In this document: positions 51,174 through 60,568 of the stretch, piece by piece
Numbering within the stretch: the first letter of the stretch is position 1
Layout: each line of letters starts with the position of its first letter
From: Candidatus Methylopumilus planktonicus
GTDB taxonomy: Bacteria > Pseudomonadota > Gammaproteobacteria > Burkholderiales > Methylophilaceae
DNA: 64,000 nucleotides
Direction: 5' to 3'
NCBI RefSeq assembly: GCF_000981505.1
Contig: NZ_LN827929.1
Location: 186,001-250,000 of the forward strand
Notes under the pieces: model-generated
The model's input: the letters and a program-made list of their open reading frames with translations, nothing else
What the model was told of the DNA's origin: nothing
Database searches by the model: none
Position numbers and translations under genes: made by a program

Positions 51174-53326
51174 TGCTTAAAGAGTTTTGCGTACTCCATC
51201 GCAAGCCATTTGGTACCTGCTTTAGTAAATTTAATTTGGATTCTTAAATCATCAGCATTACCTTCATAACCTAAAACGGTTCCCTGGCCAAATTTTTCAT
51301 GCATGACAGATTCACCAATACGCCAAGTATGTTTTTGCTGGGTAGGTTGTGAATAATTTTCTTCAATCTGATCTATATTATTTTTAAAATTGGTTGTGTT
51401 AATGTTTTTAACAAGACTCTCAGGGATCTCTTCCAGGAATCTTGATGGCATACCATATCTTGTCTGGCCATGAAGCATTCTTGATAATGCATAACTTAGG
51501 TATAGTTTTGATCGAGCTCTTGTCACAGCTACATACATAAGCCTTCTCTCCTCCTCAAGCCCTTTGGATTCAAAAAGACTTTGTTCGTGTGGACATAAAC
51601 CTTCTTCAAGGCCTGAAATAAAGACTACGTCAAATTCCAGCCCTTTGGATGAGTGAATCGTCATGAGTTGGATGGCATCTGAACCCTCGCTCGCTTGCAT
51701 ATCACCACTTTCTAAAGAGGAATAATTTAAAAAATCCCCAAGCGGATTTGTAGACTCATTATTATCATTATTAAGAAATGTTGCGGCTGCAGAAACCAAT
51801 TCATTTAAGTTAGAGACTCTATCTAAACCATCTTTTTCATTAGTATAGTGGTCCTTAAGCCCTGACTCGTTAATAATGAGATCAATCACTTGTGGAAGCG
51901 TTAATCCTTCAAAACCGCTTTCAATATGTTTGATCAGATGGATAAAGTAAGGTAAGCCTTTTTTGATTGTGGGCGTTTGATCTGATGATTTCATCGCAGT
52001 ATCCCAAAGGCTGCAACTATCTCGTCTAGAAATATCTTGAAGATCTTCTAATGACCGACTTCCAATACCGCGCGTTGGAAAATTTACAATTCTTAAAAAT
52101 GCACTGTCATCATTTTTATTTGTAATGAGTCTTAAGTAAGCAATCGCGTGTTTAATTTCAGCACGCTCAAAGAAACGTAATCCACCATATACACGATAAG
52201 GTAAGTTGGATGAAAAAATATTATGTTCGAGAACGCGCGACTGCGCGTTGCTTCTATAAAGAATAGCAATATGATTGAGCGATACACCTTCCCTATGAAG
52301 CATTTTGATTTCATCTACAATAAACTTGGCTTCATCAATGTCAGTATGGCCTGTATAAATTCGGATGGGATCACCCTCTCCAGCGGAAGTCCATAAGTTC
52401 TTGCCTAATCTATTTTTGTTATGATCAATGATGGCATTTGCGGTGTTAAGAATGTTACTTTTAGATCTGTAGTTTTGTTCTAGCTTAATAATTTGTTTGA
52501 CATGGAAATCTCTTTCAAGATCTTTCATATTGCCAACTCTAGCTCCTCTAAAGCTATAGATAGATTGATCATCATCCCCCACAGCAAATACAAAACTGCT
52601 GTTACCTGCAAGAAGTTTTAACCATTTATATTGAAGCTCGCTTGTATCTTGAAACTCATCAATAAGAATATGTTTAAATCGATCTTGATAGTGCTGGCGA
52701 ATGGCTATATTTTTTTCAAAAAGTTCATAGCACCTTAAAAGCAATTCACCAAAATCAACCAAGCCTTCTTTTTGACATTGTTTTTCATATTCAAGATAGA
52801 CTTCATTTAATTTTTTTGAATGTGTGTCGTAACTATCTACATGAGCAGCTCTTAAGCCTTCATCTTTGCAACCATTTATATAGTGTTGCACTTGTTTAGG
52901 TGCATAAGTTTCAGTATCTACATTCATTACTTTCATCGTTCTTTTAATTAAAGATAACTGATCTTGGCTGTCTAATATTTGGAATGTCTCAGGCAAGCCA
53001 GCATCTCTTGCATGTGTTTTCAGAAATCGATTACATAAACCATGGAATGTACCTACCCACATACCTCTTGTATTGATGGGAAGCTGCATGGTAATTCTTT
53101 GCAGCATTTCTTTTGCAGCTTTATTGGTAAATGTCACAGCGATAAGACCAAAAGGACTCACCACGTTTGTTTGAATAAGCCATGCAATTCTGGAAGTAAG
53201 TACTTTAGTTTTTCCGCTTCCTGCACCAGCGAGAATGAGTGCAGATTCATTTTGAAGTGTTACAGCTTCAACTTGTTTCTCATTCAAATCTTTGAATTGA
53301 TTCTGGTTGGGAAGGGATGCGTTCAT
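51170..53326 (-). CDS. uvrD: DNA helicase II, UvrD/PcrA type
   Basis: 3'-5' superfamily 1 helicase of nucleotide excision repair and mismatch repair. It has 718 residues. Motif I is LILAGAGSGKTKVLTSR, motif II DEFQDTSELQYKWL, motif III VGDDDQSIYSFRGA, and motif VI YVAVTRARSKLYLSYA. The C-terminal Tudor-like domain (GESVMHEKFGQGTVLGYEG) is present, as in PcrA/UvrD. I see no LexA-box-like repeat in the 92 bases upstream. It lies behind the groEL terminator on the same strand. Confidence 0.96.
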   Translation of the reverse strand: MNASLPNQNQFKDLNEKQVEAVTLQNESALILAGAGSGKTKVLTSRIAWLIQTNVVSPFGLIAVTFTNKAAKEMLQRITMQLPINTRGMWVGTFHGLCNRFLKTHARDAGLPETFQILDSQDQLSLIKRTMKVMNVDTETYAPKQVQHYINGCKDEGLRAAHVDSYDTHSKKLNEVYLEYEKQCQKEGLVDFGELLLRCYELFEKNIAIRQHYQDRFKHILIDEFQDTSELQYKWLKLLAGNSSFVFAVGDDDQSIYSFRGARVGNMKDLERDFHVKQIIKLEQNYRSKSNILNTANAIIDHNKNRLGKNLWTSAGEGDPIRIYTGHTDIDEAKFIVDEIKMLHREGVSLNHIAILYRSNAQSRVLEHNIFSSNLPYRVYGGLRFFERAEIKHAIAYLRLITNKNDDSAFLRIVNFPTRGIGSRSLEDLQDISRRDSCSLWDTAMKSSDQTPTIKKGLPYFIHLIKHIESGFEGLTLPQVIDLIINESGLKDHYTNEKDGLDRVSNLNELVSAAATFLNNDNNESTNPLGDFLNYSSLESGDMQASEGSDAIQLMTIHSSKGLEFDVVFISGLEEGLCPHEQSLFESKGLEEERRLMYVAVTRARSKLYLSYALSRMLHGQTRYGMPSRFLEEIPESLVKNINTTNFKNNIDQIEENYSQPTQQKHTWRIGESVMHEKFGQGTVLGYEGNADDLRIQIKFTKAGTKWLAMEYAKLFKH

Positions 53327-53373
53327 GAGGTGTAATGCTATCCTAATTTATTACTAGATAAAAAAAAGATTAA

Positions 53374-53403
53374 AAAAAAAGACCTCCTAAGAGGTCTTTT
53401 TTT
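53374..53403. terminator. Terminator after groEL
   Basis: Seven A, GACCTC, a CTAA loop, GAGGTC and seven T form a 13-bp stem-loop starting 16 bases beyond the groEL stop on the - strand. It separates groES-groEL from uvrD. It is symmetric and could act on both strands. Confidence 0.92.
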
Positions 53404-53418
53404 ATTAATGCTTTTGAG

Positions 53419-55071
53419 TTACATCATACCGCCCATACCACCCATGCCACCCATACCACCCATATCACCACCGCCCATTGCTGGAGTGTCATCTTTAGGA
53501 AGATCAGCGATCATACAGTCAGTTGTTAACATAAGACCTGCAACAGATGCTGCATGTTGTAATGCAGAGCGAGTGACTTTAGTAGGGTCTAACACCCCCA
53601 TCTCAACCATGTCACCATAAGTTTCGTTTGCCGCGTTAAATCCGTAGTTGCCTTTACCAGCCACCACATTATTAACTACTACAGACGGTTCTACACCAGC
53701 ATTAGCAACAATTTGTCTTAAGGGCTCTTCAACAGCACGAAGCACAATACGAACACCAGCTTCTTGATCTGCATTTTCACCTTTAACCTTTGCAATCGCA
53801 TCACGCGCTCTAATTAAAGCAACGCCACCGCCAGCAACAATACCTTCTTCAACAGCAGCTCTTGTCGCGTGGAGTGCATCTTCAACACGTGCTTTTTTTT
53901 CTTTCATTTCAATTTCGGTCGTTGCGCCCACTTTAATTACAGCAACGCCGCCTGCAAGTTTTGCAACACGTTCTTGAAGCTTTTCTTTGTCGTAGTCGCT
54001 CGTAGCTTCTTCAATTTGTGTTTTGATTTGAGCAATACGTGACTTAATATTCTTCTCATCAGCAGCACCATCAATAATGATAGTGTTTTCTTTGCCCACT
54101 TCAATTCTTTTCGCTTGACCTAAATCTTCAATCTTAATCGTTTCTAATTTCAAACCTACTTCGTCTGAAATCACTGTAGCACCTGTAAGAATTGCAATAT
54201 CTTCAAGCATTGCTTTTCTCCTATCACCAAAACCTGGCGCTTTAACAGCGACAGTTTTTAAGATGCCGCGAATATTATTTACAACTAAAGTAGCCAGCGC
54301 TTCACCTTCAATATCTTCAGCGATAATCAGGAGAGGGCGGCTTGACTTAGCTACTTGCTCTAGCGCAGGAAGAAGATCTCTGATATTAGATATTTTTTTA
54401 TCATGTAAAAGAATAAAAGGATTATCTAATAATGCAATTTGTCGATCTGAATTATTAATGAAGTAAGGTGATAGATATCCACGATCAAATTGCATACCCT
54501 CTACAACATCTAATTCATTTGTTAAGCCTGAACCATCCTCAACTGTAATCACACCTTCTTTACCTACTTTATCCATCGCGTCTGCAATGATTTGTCCTAT
54601 AGAGTGATCAGAGTTAGCTGAGATTGAACCCACTTGAGCAATTTCTTTACTTGTTGTGCATGGCTTACTTAATTTTTTAAGCTCAGCAACGCCAGCCTCA
54701 ACAGCTTTATCGATACCTCTTTTAAGATCCATTGGATTCATGCCTGCAGCTACTGATTTCATACCTTCGCGAATAATCGCTTGAGCCAATACTGTTGCCG
54801 TAGTTGTGCCATCGCCTGCGATATCAGAAGTTTTAGATGCAACTTCTTTAACCATTTGCGCGCCCATGTTTTCAAATTTATCTCTAAGTTCGATTTCCTT
54901 TGCAACTGATACACCATCTTTAGTGATCGTTGGTGCTCCGAATGAACGTTCTAACACAACATTTCTCCCTTTAGGGCCGAGTGTGACTTTAACTGCATTT
55001 GCTAAAATATTTACACCGGTAATCATCTTTTGGCGAACATCGTCACCAAATCTTACGTCTTTTGCTGCCAT
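53419..55071 (-). CDS. groEL: 60 kDa chaperonin GroEL
   Basis: The cytoplasmic double-ring chaperonin, which folds proteins with GroES and ATP. It has 550 residues. The ATP-binding DGTTTATVLAQ (near residue 87), the GroES- and substrate-binding apical segments, and the C-terminal glycine-methionine repeats (GGMGGMGGMGGMM) are complete. It lies 42 bases after groES and ends at a strong terminator. It is controlled from the CIRCE-containing promoter upstream of groES. Confidence 0.99.
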   Translation of the reverse strand: MAAKDVRFGDDVRQKMITGVNILANAVKVTLGPKGRNVVLERSFGAPTITKDGVSVAKEIELRDKFENMGAQMVKEVASKTSDIAGDGTTTATVLAQAIIREGMKSVAAGMNPMDLKRGIDKAVEAGVAELKKLSKPCTTSKEIAQVGSISANSDHSIGQIIADAMDKVGKEGVITVEDGSGLTNELDVVEGMQFDRGYLSPYFINNSDRQIALLDNPFILLHDKKISNIRDLLPALEQVAKSSRPLLIIAEDIEGEALATLVVNNIRGILKTVAVKAPGFGDRRKAMLEDIAILTGATVISDEVGLKLETIKIEDLGQAKRIEVGKENTIIIDGAADEKNIKSRIAQIKTQIEEATSDYDKEKLQERVAKLAGGVAVIKVGATTEIEMKEKKARVEDALHATRAAVEEGIVAGGGVALIRARDAIAKVKGENADQEAGVRIVLRAVEEPLRQIVANAGVEPSVVVNNVVAGKGNYGFNAANETYGDMVEMGVLDPTKVTRSALQHAASVAGLMLTTDCMIADLPKDDTPAMGGGDMGGMGGMGGMGGMM

Positions 55072-55113
55072 TTTTTATTTCTCCAAAATATTTATGAATG
55101 AATGTTTAAGACT

Positions 55114-55401
55114 TTATTCAACAATGCCCATGATGTCTTCTTCACGCATCACAAGTAATTCTTCGCCATCAACCTTAACTGCTTGGCCAGCGTATTTTCC
55201 AAATAGAACTTTATCGCCCACTTTGACATCTAGCTTTTTAACACTGCCATCTTCTAGAATTTTTCCATTACCCACAGCTTGCACTGTGCCTTGGTCTGGT
55301 TTTTCTGTTGCGCCGTCAGGTATAACAATGCCTGATGCTGTTGTACGTTCTTCTTCAAGACGCTTTACAATTACGCGATCATGTAAAGGGCGAATTTTCA
55401 T
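55114..55401 (-). CDS. groES: 10 kDa co-chaperonin GroES
   Basis: The heptameric lid of GroEL. It has 95 residues, starting MKIRPLHDRVIVKRLEEERTT-type sequence, with the mobile loop TASGIVIPDGATEKP and the terminal VMREEDIMGIVE. An AGGAGAA site precedes the ATG. It is first in the groES-groEL operon, 60-85 bases downstream of a perfect CIRCE operator (55461-55487). Confidence 0.98.
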   Translation of the reverse strand: MKIRPLHDRVIVKRLEEERTTASGIVIPDGATEKPDQGTVQAVGNGKILEDGSVKKLDVKVGDKVLFGKYAGQAVKVDGEELLVMREEDIMGIVE

Positions 55402-55460
55402 TTTATATTCTCCTAATAGTGTATTCTTTGAAAGTTAATCAAAATCGAAAACATGAGTGA

Positions 55461-55487
55461 TTAGCACTCAATGTTATAGAGTGCTAA
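55461..55487 (-). promoter_or_regulatory. CIRCE operator (HrcA binding site) of groES-groEL
   Basis: TTAGCACTC (55461-55469), 9 bases, GAGTGCTAA (55479-55487) is a perfect match to the CIRCE consensus. It sits directly downstream of the -10 box, over the expected transcription start, so HrcA binding would block initiation. The repressor gene itself is outside the window. Confidence 0.97.
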
Positions 55488-55516
55488 TCATAGGGACGAA
55501 AGCCTAAAATTTCAAG
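55487..55516 (-). promoter_or_regulatory. groES promoter with overlapping sigma70-like and sigma32-like elements
   Basis: On the - strand, TTGAAA (complement of 55510-55515), 17 bases and TATGAT (55487-55492) form a good sigma70 promoter. Read as CTTGAAA (55510-55516), 14 bases and CCCTATGA (55488-55495), the same bases match the sigma32 consensus (CTTGAAA, CCCCATNT) at most positions. Both place the start within CIRCE. Sigma32 use is inference. Confidence 0.7.
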
Positions 55517-55557
55517 TGTTATTTCGTTAAATATCTGAATTTAAACATTATTTTTAT

Positions 55558-56634
55558 ATGAGCTATTACATAGAAAAGCAAGATTATCGAAGGTTGGGGC
55601 AGTCGGATTTGCTTATTTCGCCCATTACTCTGGGCACCATGACTTTTGGCGAGCAAAACACAGAGTCCGAAGCATTTTTACAGCTCGACTGGGCAATATC
55701 ACATGGCATTAATTTTATTGATACCGCCGAAATGTATCCAGTTCCACCTAAGGCAAATACTTTTACTGTAACCGAAACGATACTGGGCCATTGGCTCAAA
55801 AAACAAAAGAGAGAACAGATCGTTTTAGCCACCAAAGCTGCGGGACCAAGAAGATCATTAAATTGGATTCGCAATGGACCTAAAGCCTTAGATGAAAAAA
55901 ATTTACGTGAGGCACTTGAAGGTTCATTAAAAAGACTTCAAACAGATTACATTGATTTATATCAACTTCATTGGCCCGAAAGAAATGTGCCTATGTTTGG
56001 CCAATATAAATTTGATCCCAGCGCTGAAATAGAAGAGTCAAAATTAAAAGAATGGGTATCCATTCATGAACAATTAGAAGCCCTTGAAAAGCTTGTGCAA
56101 GAAGGCAAGATTAAATATATTGGCATCTCAAATGAGCAATCCTGGGGTGTGATGGAATTTATTCGTATTGCGAGAGAAAAGAAATTACCTCTCATAGTAT
56201 CAGTTCAGAATTGCTATAACCTCATCAACAGAGGAATGGAGTTTGGTATGACGGAAATTTTATACCGAGAAAAGATTGGATTTTTAGCCTATTCCCCCTT
56301 GGCGTTTGGACATCTCACTGGAAAATATTTAAAAGATATCGACTCTAAAGGGCGCGTGACACTTTTTAAAGGTTTCGCACAAAGATATGACAAGCCCAAT
56401 GTCTTCCCCGCTGTGAAAGCTTACGAAATATTAGCATCGAAACATGGAATGACATTGACCGACATGGCCTTAGCATTTGTATACCATCACTGGTTTGTGA
56501 CATCAACCATTATAGGTGCAACATCGATTGATCAATTAAGAGAAAATATTGAAGCATATAAGATAAAGCTATCTAAAGAACTTTTAGATGAAATTGAAAT
56601 CATTCATCTTACTCATATGAACCCAGCACCTTAA
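55558..56634 (+). CDS. tas: Aldo-keto reductase, Tas type
   Basis: NADP(H)-dependent aldo-keto reductase with a TIM-barrel fold. It has 358 residues. Typical features are RRLGQSDLLISPITLGTMTFG at the N-terminus, the catalytic aspartate/tyrosine region FIDTAEMYPVPP, the family insertion WPERNVPMFGQ characteristic of Tas, and the C-terminal STIIGATSIDQLRENI. The E. coli homologue suppresses a tyrosine auxotrophy; the physiological substrate is unknown. bioA follows after 3 bases. Confidence 0.9.
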   Translation: MSYYIEKQDYRRLGQSDLLISPITLGTMTFGEQNTESEAFLQLDWAISHGINFIDTAEMYPVPPKANTFTVTETILGHWLKKQKREQIVLATKAAGPRRSLNWIRNGPKALDEKNLREALEGSLKRLQTDYIDLYQLHWPERNVPMFGQYKFDPSAEIEESKLKEWVSIHEQLEALEKLVQEGKIKYIGISNEQSWGVMEFIRIAREKKLPLIVSVQNCYNLINRGMEFGMTEILYREKIGFLAYSPLAFGHLTGKYLKDIDSKGRVTLFKGFAQRYDKPNVFPAVKAYEILASKHGMTLTDMALAFVYHHWFVTSTIIGATSIDQLRENIEAYKIKLSKELLDEIEIIHLTHMNPAP

Positions 56635-56637
56635 TGA

Positions 56638-57942
56638 ATGAAAAACAAGCACTACATCGATAGAAGTTTAAAGAGCTTGTGGAATCCATGCACACAAATG
56701 AAAATTCAACAGGCGCAATCTATTATTCCGATTAGGCGAGGTAAAGGTGTTTGGCTATACGACTATGATGATAAAAAATATTTAGACGCGATAAGTTCAT
56801 GGTGGGTTAATTTATTTGGCCACAACCAAAGTGAGATTAAAAAATTTATCACAGATCAACTCGATCTCGTTGAACACATCATGCTCGCAGGTTTAACTCA
56901 TGAGCCAGTAATAAATCTCTCTGAAAAATTAAGTACCCTTACAAATCTGGGCCATGCCTTTTATGGTAGCGACGGATCTAATGCGATTGAAATTGCTATT
57001 AAGATGAGCGTGCATTATTGGAAAAACAGGAGTCAGCCAAAAAAAAATAAAATTATTTATTTAGAGAATAGTTATCATGGTGAAACGCTCGGAGCTCTCT
57101 CTGTGACGGACATTAAACTTTTTCGTAAAAATTACGCTTCACTAATTAAAAAAAACAATCTTATCAAGACACCAGACTGGCGATATGCATACAAAGGTGA
57201 GACAGCCGAATCTTATGCATTAAGATGTATTCAAGATTTAGAAATATATCTTCAAGAAAATCATCAATACATAGCTGCTTTTATTCTAGAGCCTCTTGTG
57301 CAATGTGCAACCGGAATGGGAATGTATCATTCAGTCTATTTAAAAAAAGCAAGAGAGCTTTGTACGCAATACCAAATTCATCTCATTGACGATGAAATTG
57401 CGGTGGGTTTTGGAAGAACGGGGAAAATGTTTGCATTCGAACACGCAAATATAAAACCTGATTTTATTTGCCTCTCAAAAGGATTAACCGGTGGATATCT
57501 TCCTTTGTCAGCTGTGCTCACAACGGATGAAATTTATATGGCTTTCTATGAGAATAAGATAGAAAAGGGTTTTCTTCATTCTCATAGTTACACCGGCAAT
57601 CCTCTTGCCTGCAGTGCTGCATTAGGAACATTAAGTTATTTTGAAAATCATGATGTAATTAATCAAAATAATAAAACCTCAGCTTATATTTCAGAGCGCA
57701 TAAAGATACTAGCAACATTACCTATTTCAAACATTAGAAATATAGGCATGATATGGGCATTTGATTTAGAAGAAGTCACAAAAAACACACTCAAAAAAAT
57801 AAGCATGAAAGCGATTGATCGCGGCCTTTTAATAAGACCAATAGGTCAAACTATTTATTTTATGCCACCCTACGTCATTAATCATGATGAGATTAATTTC
57901 ATGATTGATACGACGCTTGAAGTTATTGAGTCATCCTTATAA
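56638..57942 (+). CDS. bioA: Adenosylmethionine-8-amino-7-oxononanoate aminotransferase
   Basis: PLP enzyme that makes 7,8-diaminononanoate (DAPA) in biotin synthesis, using S-adenosylmethionine as amino donor. It has 434 residues. Visible features are the substrate region SSWWVNLFGHNQ, DGSNAIEIAIKM, the PLP-binding DDEIAVGFGRTGKMFAFEH and the Schiff-base lysine in CLSKGLTGGYLPLSAV. The ATG at 56638 follows the tas stop by 3 bases. No other biotin gene is adjacent, so bio genes are scattered. Confidence 0.95.
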   Translation: MKNKHYIDRSLKSLWNPCTQMKIQQAQSIIPIRRGKGVWLYDYDDKKYLDAISSWWVNLFGHNQSEIKKFITDQLDLVEHIMLAGLTHEPVINLSEKLSTLTNLGHAFYGSDGSNAIEIAIKMSVHYWKNRSQPKKNKIIYLENSYHGETLGALSVTDIKLFRKNYASLIKKNNLIKTPDWRYAYKGETAESYALRCIQDLEIYLQENHQYIAAFILEPLVQCATGMGMYHSVYLKKARELCTQYQIHLIDDEIAVGFGRTGKMFAFEHANIKPDFICLSKGLTGGYLPLSAVLTTDEIYMAFYENKIEKGFLHSHSYTGNPLACSAALGTLSYFENHDVINQNNKTSAYISERIKILATLPISNIRNIGMIWAFDLEEVTKNTLKKISMKAIDRGLLIRPIGQTIYFMPPYVINHDEINFMIDTTLEVIESSL

Positions 57943-57943
57943 A

Positions 57944-59341
57944 TTGCGAATACTATTTTTTATTTATGTCTTATGGATGACTAGCGCATTCGCAGATACG
58001 GATATCGATACAATAAATAAGATACTCAATCGTTCCGAGTTATTAAAAACGAATTACACGCTTTATATTAAAAATATTTCGAAACGCAATAAAGTGTTTA
58101 GTTATAACGAACAAAAAGCGTTCAACCCGGCTTCCTTAATGAAGCTTGTCACAACCTATACTGGATTGCAGATTTTAGGCCCACAGTTCCAATGGAAGAC
58201 AGAGGTGCTTTACAAAGGTGCCTTAAAAAATAAACATCTTTATGGCGACCTTATTATTAAAAGTTATGGTGACGCTACGCTTACATATTCAGATCTTTCT
58301 GAAATTATCGAAAAAGTTCAACAAAAAGGTATTCAGCATATTCACGGCAATATTATTATTGAGGAAAGTTTTTTTGGAGAATTACAGAATCAGGATTTTA
58401 TTGATGATAAGAAGTATCGTGCTTATAACGTAAATCCAAAATCTTTTGTCGTGAATCAAAATACTATCAACTTTAATTTTTCAATTGAAAATGAAAAAAT
58501 TAATATACAAACCTTCCCTGAGCTTCAAATACTTAAAGTTATTAATCATTTAAAATTTACCGATCAGAGCTGTAATAGTTGGAAAGATAATCTTGGTTAC
58601 GAGGTAGAGACAAAATTAAATGTTACGGAGATTACATTTAATGGTCGCTATGATAAGACTTGTGAGAGTAAAGATATTGATTTATCTGTCCTGAGTGCCA
58701 ATCGCTTATCTAATGGTCTATTTGAAAAGCTTTGGAAGATCCATGGGGGAAGTATTGAGGGCGAGTTTAAAAATACATACCAAAATACCACAGATGCACT
58801 TAAGTTCTATGAGCATCTATCTAGACCCCTAAGTCTTGTCGTAAGAGATATCAATAAATATAGCCAAAATTTATTAGCTAGAAATCTATTACTTACTATG
58901 TTGGCAGAAAATAATGGTAATCCTATAACTGAAAATGAAGCGGGAAGATTCGCCAAAGAATCTTTGATGAAAGAAAAAATGAAACTTGATTCGCTCGAAA
59001 TCGATAACGGTGCGGGACTATCAAGAAAAGCAAAAGTGAGCGCAGAAGATCTGGGCTTCTTGTTAGAAAGAGCATATGACAGTCTCTATATGCCTGAATT
59101 TGTAGCGTCGCTGCCTAATCTTGGCATAGACGGTACCTTAAAGAGTAGAGGAAAAAAATTATCTGTCGCTAAGCATGCTTATTTAAAAACCGGTAGCATT
59201 CAAAATGTCAACGCTATTGCAGGGTATATTTTTGATAAAAATAATGATGTGAAAGTTTTTGTATTTATAGCGAATGATCCTAAGGCGAACGAATCATCTA
59301 AAATACAAGATGAGCTGATTGAATGGACTTATCTTAATTAA
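57944..59341 (+). CDS. dacB: D-alanyl-D-alanine carboxypeptidase/endopeptidase (PBP4, DacB)
   Basis: Periplasmic class C penicillin-binding protein that trims or cleaves peptidoglycan cross-links. The three active-site motifs are present: SLMK (in FNPASLMKLVTTY), SQN (in INKYSQNLLARN) and KTG (in YLKTGSIQNVNA). I chose TTG at 57944, one base after bioA, because it gives a signal peptide (RILFFIYVLWMTSAFA). The longer frame from a TTG at 57905 overlaps bioA and puts extra residues before it. With this start the protein is 465 residues. Confidence 0.9.
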   Translation: MRILFFIYVLWMTSAFADTDIDTINKILNRSELLKTNYTLYIKNISKRNKVFSYNEQKAFNPASLMKLVTTYTGLQILGPQFQWKTEVLYKGALKNKHLYGDLIIKSYGDATLTYSDLSEIIEKVQQKGIQHIHGNIIIEESFFGELQNQDFIDDKKYRAYNVNPKSFVVNQNTINFNFSIENEKINIQTFPELQILKVINHLKFTDQSCNSWKDNLGYEVETKLNVTEITFNGRYDKTCESKDIDLSVLSANRLSNGLFEKLWKIHGGSIEGEFKNTYQNTTDALKFYEHLSRPLSLVVRDINKYSQNLLARNLLLTMLAENNGNPITENEAGRFAKESLMKEKMKLDSLEIDNGAGLSRKAKVSAEDLGFLLERAYDSLYMPEFVASLPNLGIDGTLKSRGKKLSVAKHAYLKTGSIQNVNAIAGYIFDKNNDVKVFVFIANDPKANESSKIQDELIEWTYLN

Positions 59342-59358
59342 ACTTGAGGAATGTTAAT

Positions 59359-59823
59359 ATGCGATATATGAATGCAGTTAAATTTATCTTAGCTTTTGGT
59401 ATTATTTTAATTAATATTGATTTAGTTTTTGCTGAATCAAAAATCTCACAAAAGGAACTGAAATTGGAAAAAAATATCACTACATTAGTCATTAAAGACA
59501 CCACTCTAGGAAATGGACGACAAGCTGAAAAAGGCCTTGCAGTGACTGTTCATTACACCGGCTGGTTATACGACCCTAGTCAAAAGGATGGTAAGGGCAA
59601 AAAGTTTGATAGTTCATTAGATCGTAATGATCCTTTCGTATTCAATTTAGGCGGTGGTCAGGTAATACGAGGCTGGGATGACGGTGTAGATGGCATGAAA
59701 ATTCATGGTAAGAGGACACTCATTATTCCTCCAGACATGGGCTATGGTGCTCGCGGGGCAGGCGGAGTGATTCCACCAAATGCCACTTTAATTTTTGATG
59801 TCGAGTTGCTCGGAGTTAAATAA
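59359..59823 (+). CDS. Periplasmic FKBP-type peptidyl-prolyl isomerase
   Basis: Proline cis-trans isomerase with a signal peptide (MRYMNAVKFILAFGIILI, then NIDLVFA), so exported. It has 154 residues from the ATG at 59359, chosen for the GAGGA site at 59346-59350. The FKBP core has VTVHYTGWLYD, the insert FDSSLDRNDPFVFNLGGGQVI, RGWDDGVDGMKIHGKRTLIIPP and the active-site-lining YGARGAGGVIPPNATLIFDVEL. Its stop shares an A with the start of the OsmC-type gene (TAATG). Confidence 0.92.
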   Translation: MRYMNAVKFILAFGIILINIDLVFAESKISQKELKLEKNITTLVIKDTTLGNGRQAEKGLAVTVHYTGWLYDPSQKDGKGKKFDSSLDRNDPFVFNLGGGQVIRGWDDGVDGMKIHGKRTLIIPPDMGYGARGAGGVIPPNATLIFDVELLGVK

Positions 59824-60242
59824 TGAAAGCTCGGGTTAAGTGGATTGAGAATGTATGTTTCATAGGGGAGTCCGAGTCAAATCACTCAGTGATCTTAGAC
59901 GGGCCCGAGGAGTTGGGTGGCAGAAAATTAGGTATGCGACCTATGGAAATGCTACTTATTGGCATGGGAGGTTGCACATCATTTGACGTAGTCACCATTC
60001 TTAAGAAATCAAGACAACCTATTAGTGACTGTTATGCTGAAATTGAAGCTACGAGAGCTGAGACAGTGCCAAAAGTATTCACTAAGATTCATATTCATTT
60101 TGTGCTAAAAGGTAAGGGCTTAGATAAAGATCAGGTAGAGCGTGCGATTAAGTTATCTGCTGAAAAATATTGCTCAGCTTCGATTATGCTATCAAAATCA
60201 GTTGAAATTACGCACGATTTTGAAATTAAAGAAGAAGGCTAA
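59823..60242 (+). CDS. OsmC/Ohr-family protein
   Basis: Probable thiol-dependent peroxide-reducing protein, cytoplasmic. It has 139 residues. The two conserved redox cysteines are in IGMGGCTSFDVV (near residue 51) and SAEKYCSASIMLS (near 118), the spacing of the YhfA-like branch of OsmC proteins. The substrate (organic hydroperoxides are usual for the family) is not readable from sequence. Its ATG overlaps the FKBP stop, so the two are translationally coupled. Confidence 0.87.
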   Translation: MKARVKWIENVCFIGESESNHSVILDGPEELGGRKLGMRPMEMLLIGMGGCTSFDVVTILKKSRQPISDCYAEIEATRAETVPKVFTKIHIHFVLKGKGLDKDQVERAIKLSAEKYCSASIMLSKSVEITHDFEIKEEG

Positions 60243-60250
60243 ACGCTAAA

Positions 60251-60565
60251 TTAATTTTTAATAATTTTCAAATCAAGTGGCTCTTCATTTTCCATAATAG
60301 AAAGAAGACGATCAACATTTGGATGTTTACCAGGATTCTTTTGTGCATCTTCTGTGTGCTCTGAGTACAAATCAAGACCTTCAATTGCGGCGTCTAAAGT
60401 TATTGCACCAAAAAGTTTCCAAAGATGTTGATAGACTTTAATTGATCCTTGGCTGCCAGGCTTATTTTCGATAGCACCAACTAAAGTATTATTTTTATAA
60501 ATCTCTATACGATCAATGTGATCTGAGTTGTCTAGCGTTAATAAGATATCGTTAAATTTTTGCAT
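60251..60565 (-). CDS. Small conserved hypothetical protein (DUF2322-like)
   Basis: A 104-residue protein without signal peptide or membrane segment. It contains IENKPGSQGSIKVYQHLWK (about residues 33-51) and LYSEHTEDAQKNPGKHPNVDRLL (about 66-88), which I recall as the DUF2322 family of betaproteobacteria. Function is unknown. It is 3 bases downstream of coq7 on the same strand and so probably in the ctpA-coq7 operon. It ends 8 bases from the convergent OsmC-type gene. Confidence 0.65.
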   Translation of the reverse strand: MQKFNDILLTLDNSDHIDRIEIYKNNTLVGAIENKPGSQGSIKVYQHLWKLFGAITLDAAIEGLDLYSEHTEDAQKNPGKHPNVDRLLSIMENEEPLDLKIIKN

Positions 60566-60568
60566 TGA

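Noticed and set aside
53327..53373. LexA/SOS box upstream of uvrD
   Set aside because: No CTGT-N8-ACAG-type repeat is present in the gap; nor is one in the 90 bases before the DinG-type gene (closest is CTGT-N8-AAAC on the - strand).
53419..53490. Repeated GGM-coding tract as a DNA repeat element
   Set aside because: It is the normal glycine-methionine tail of GroEL.
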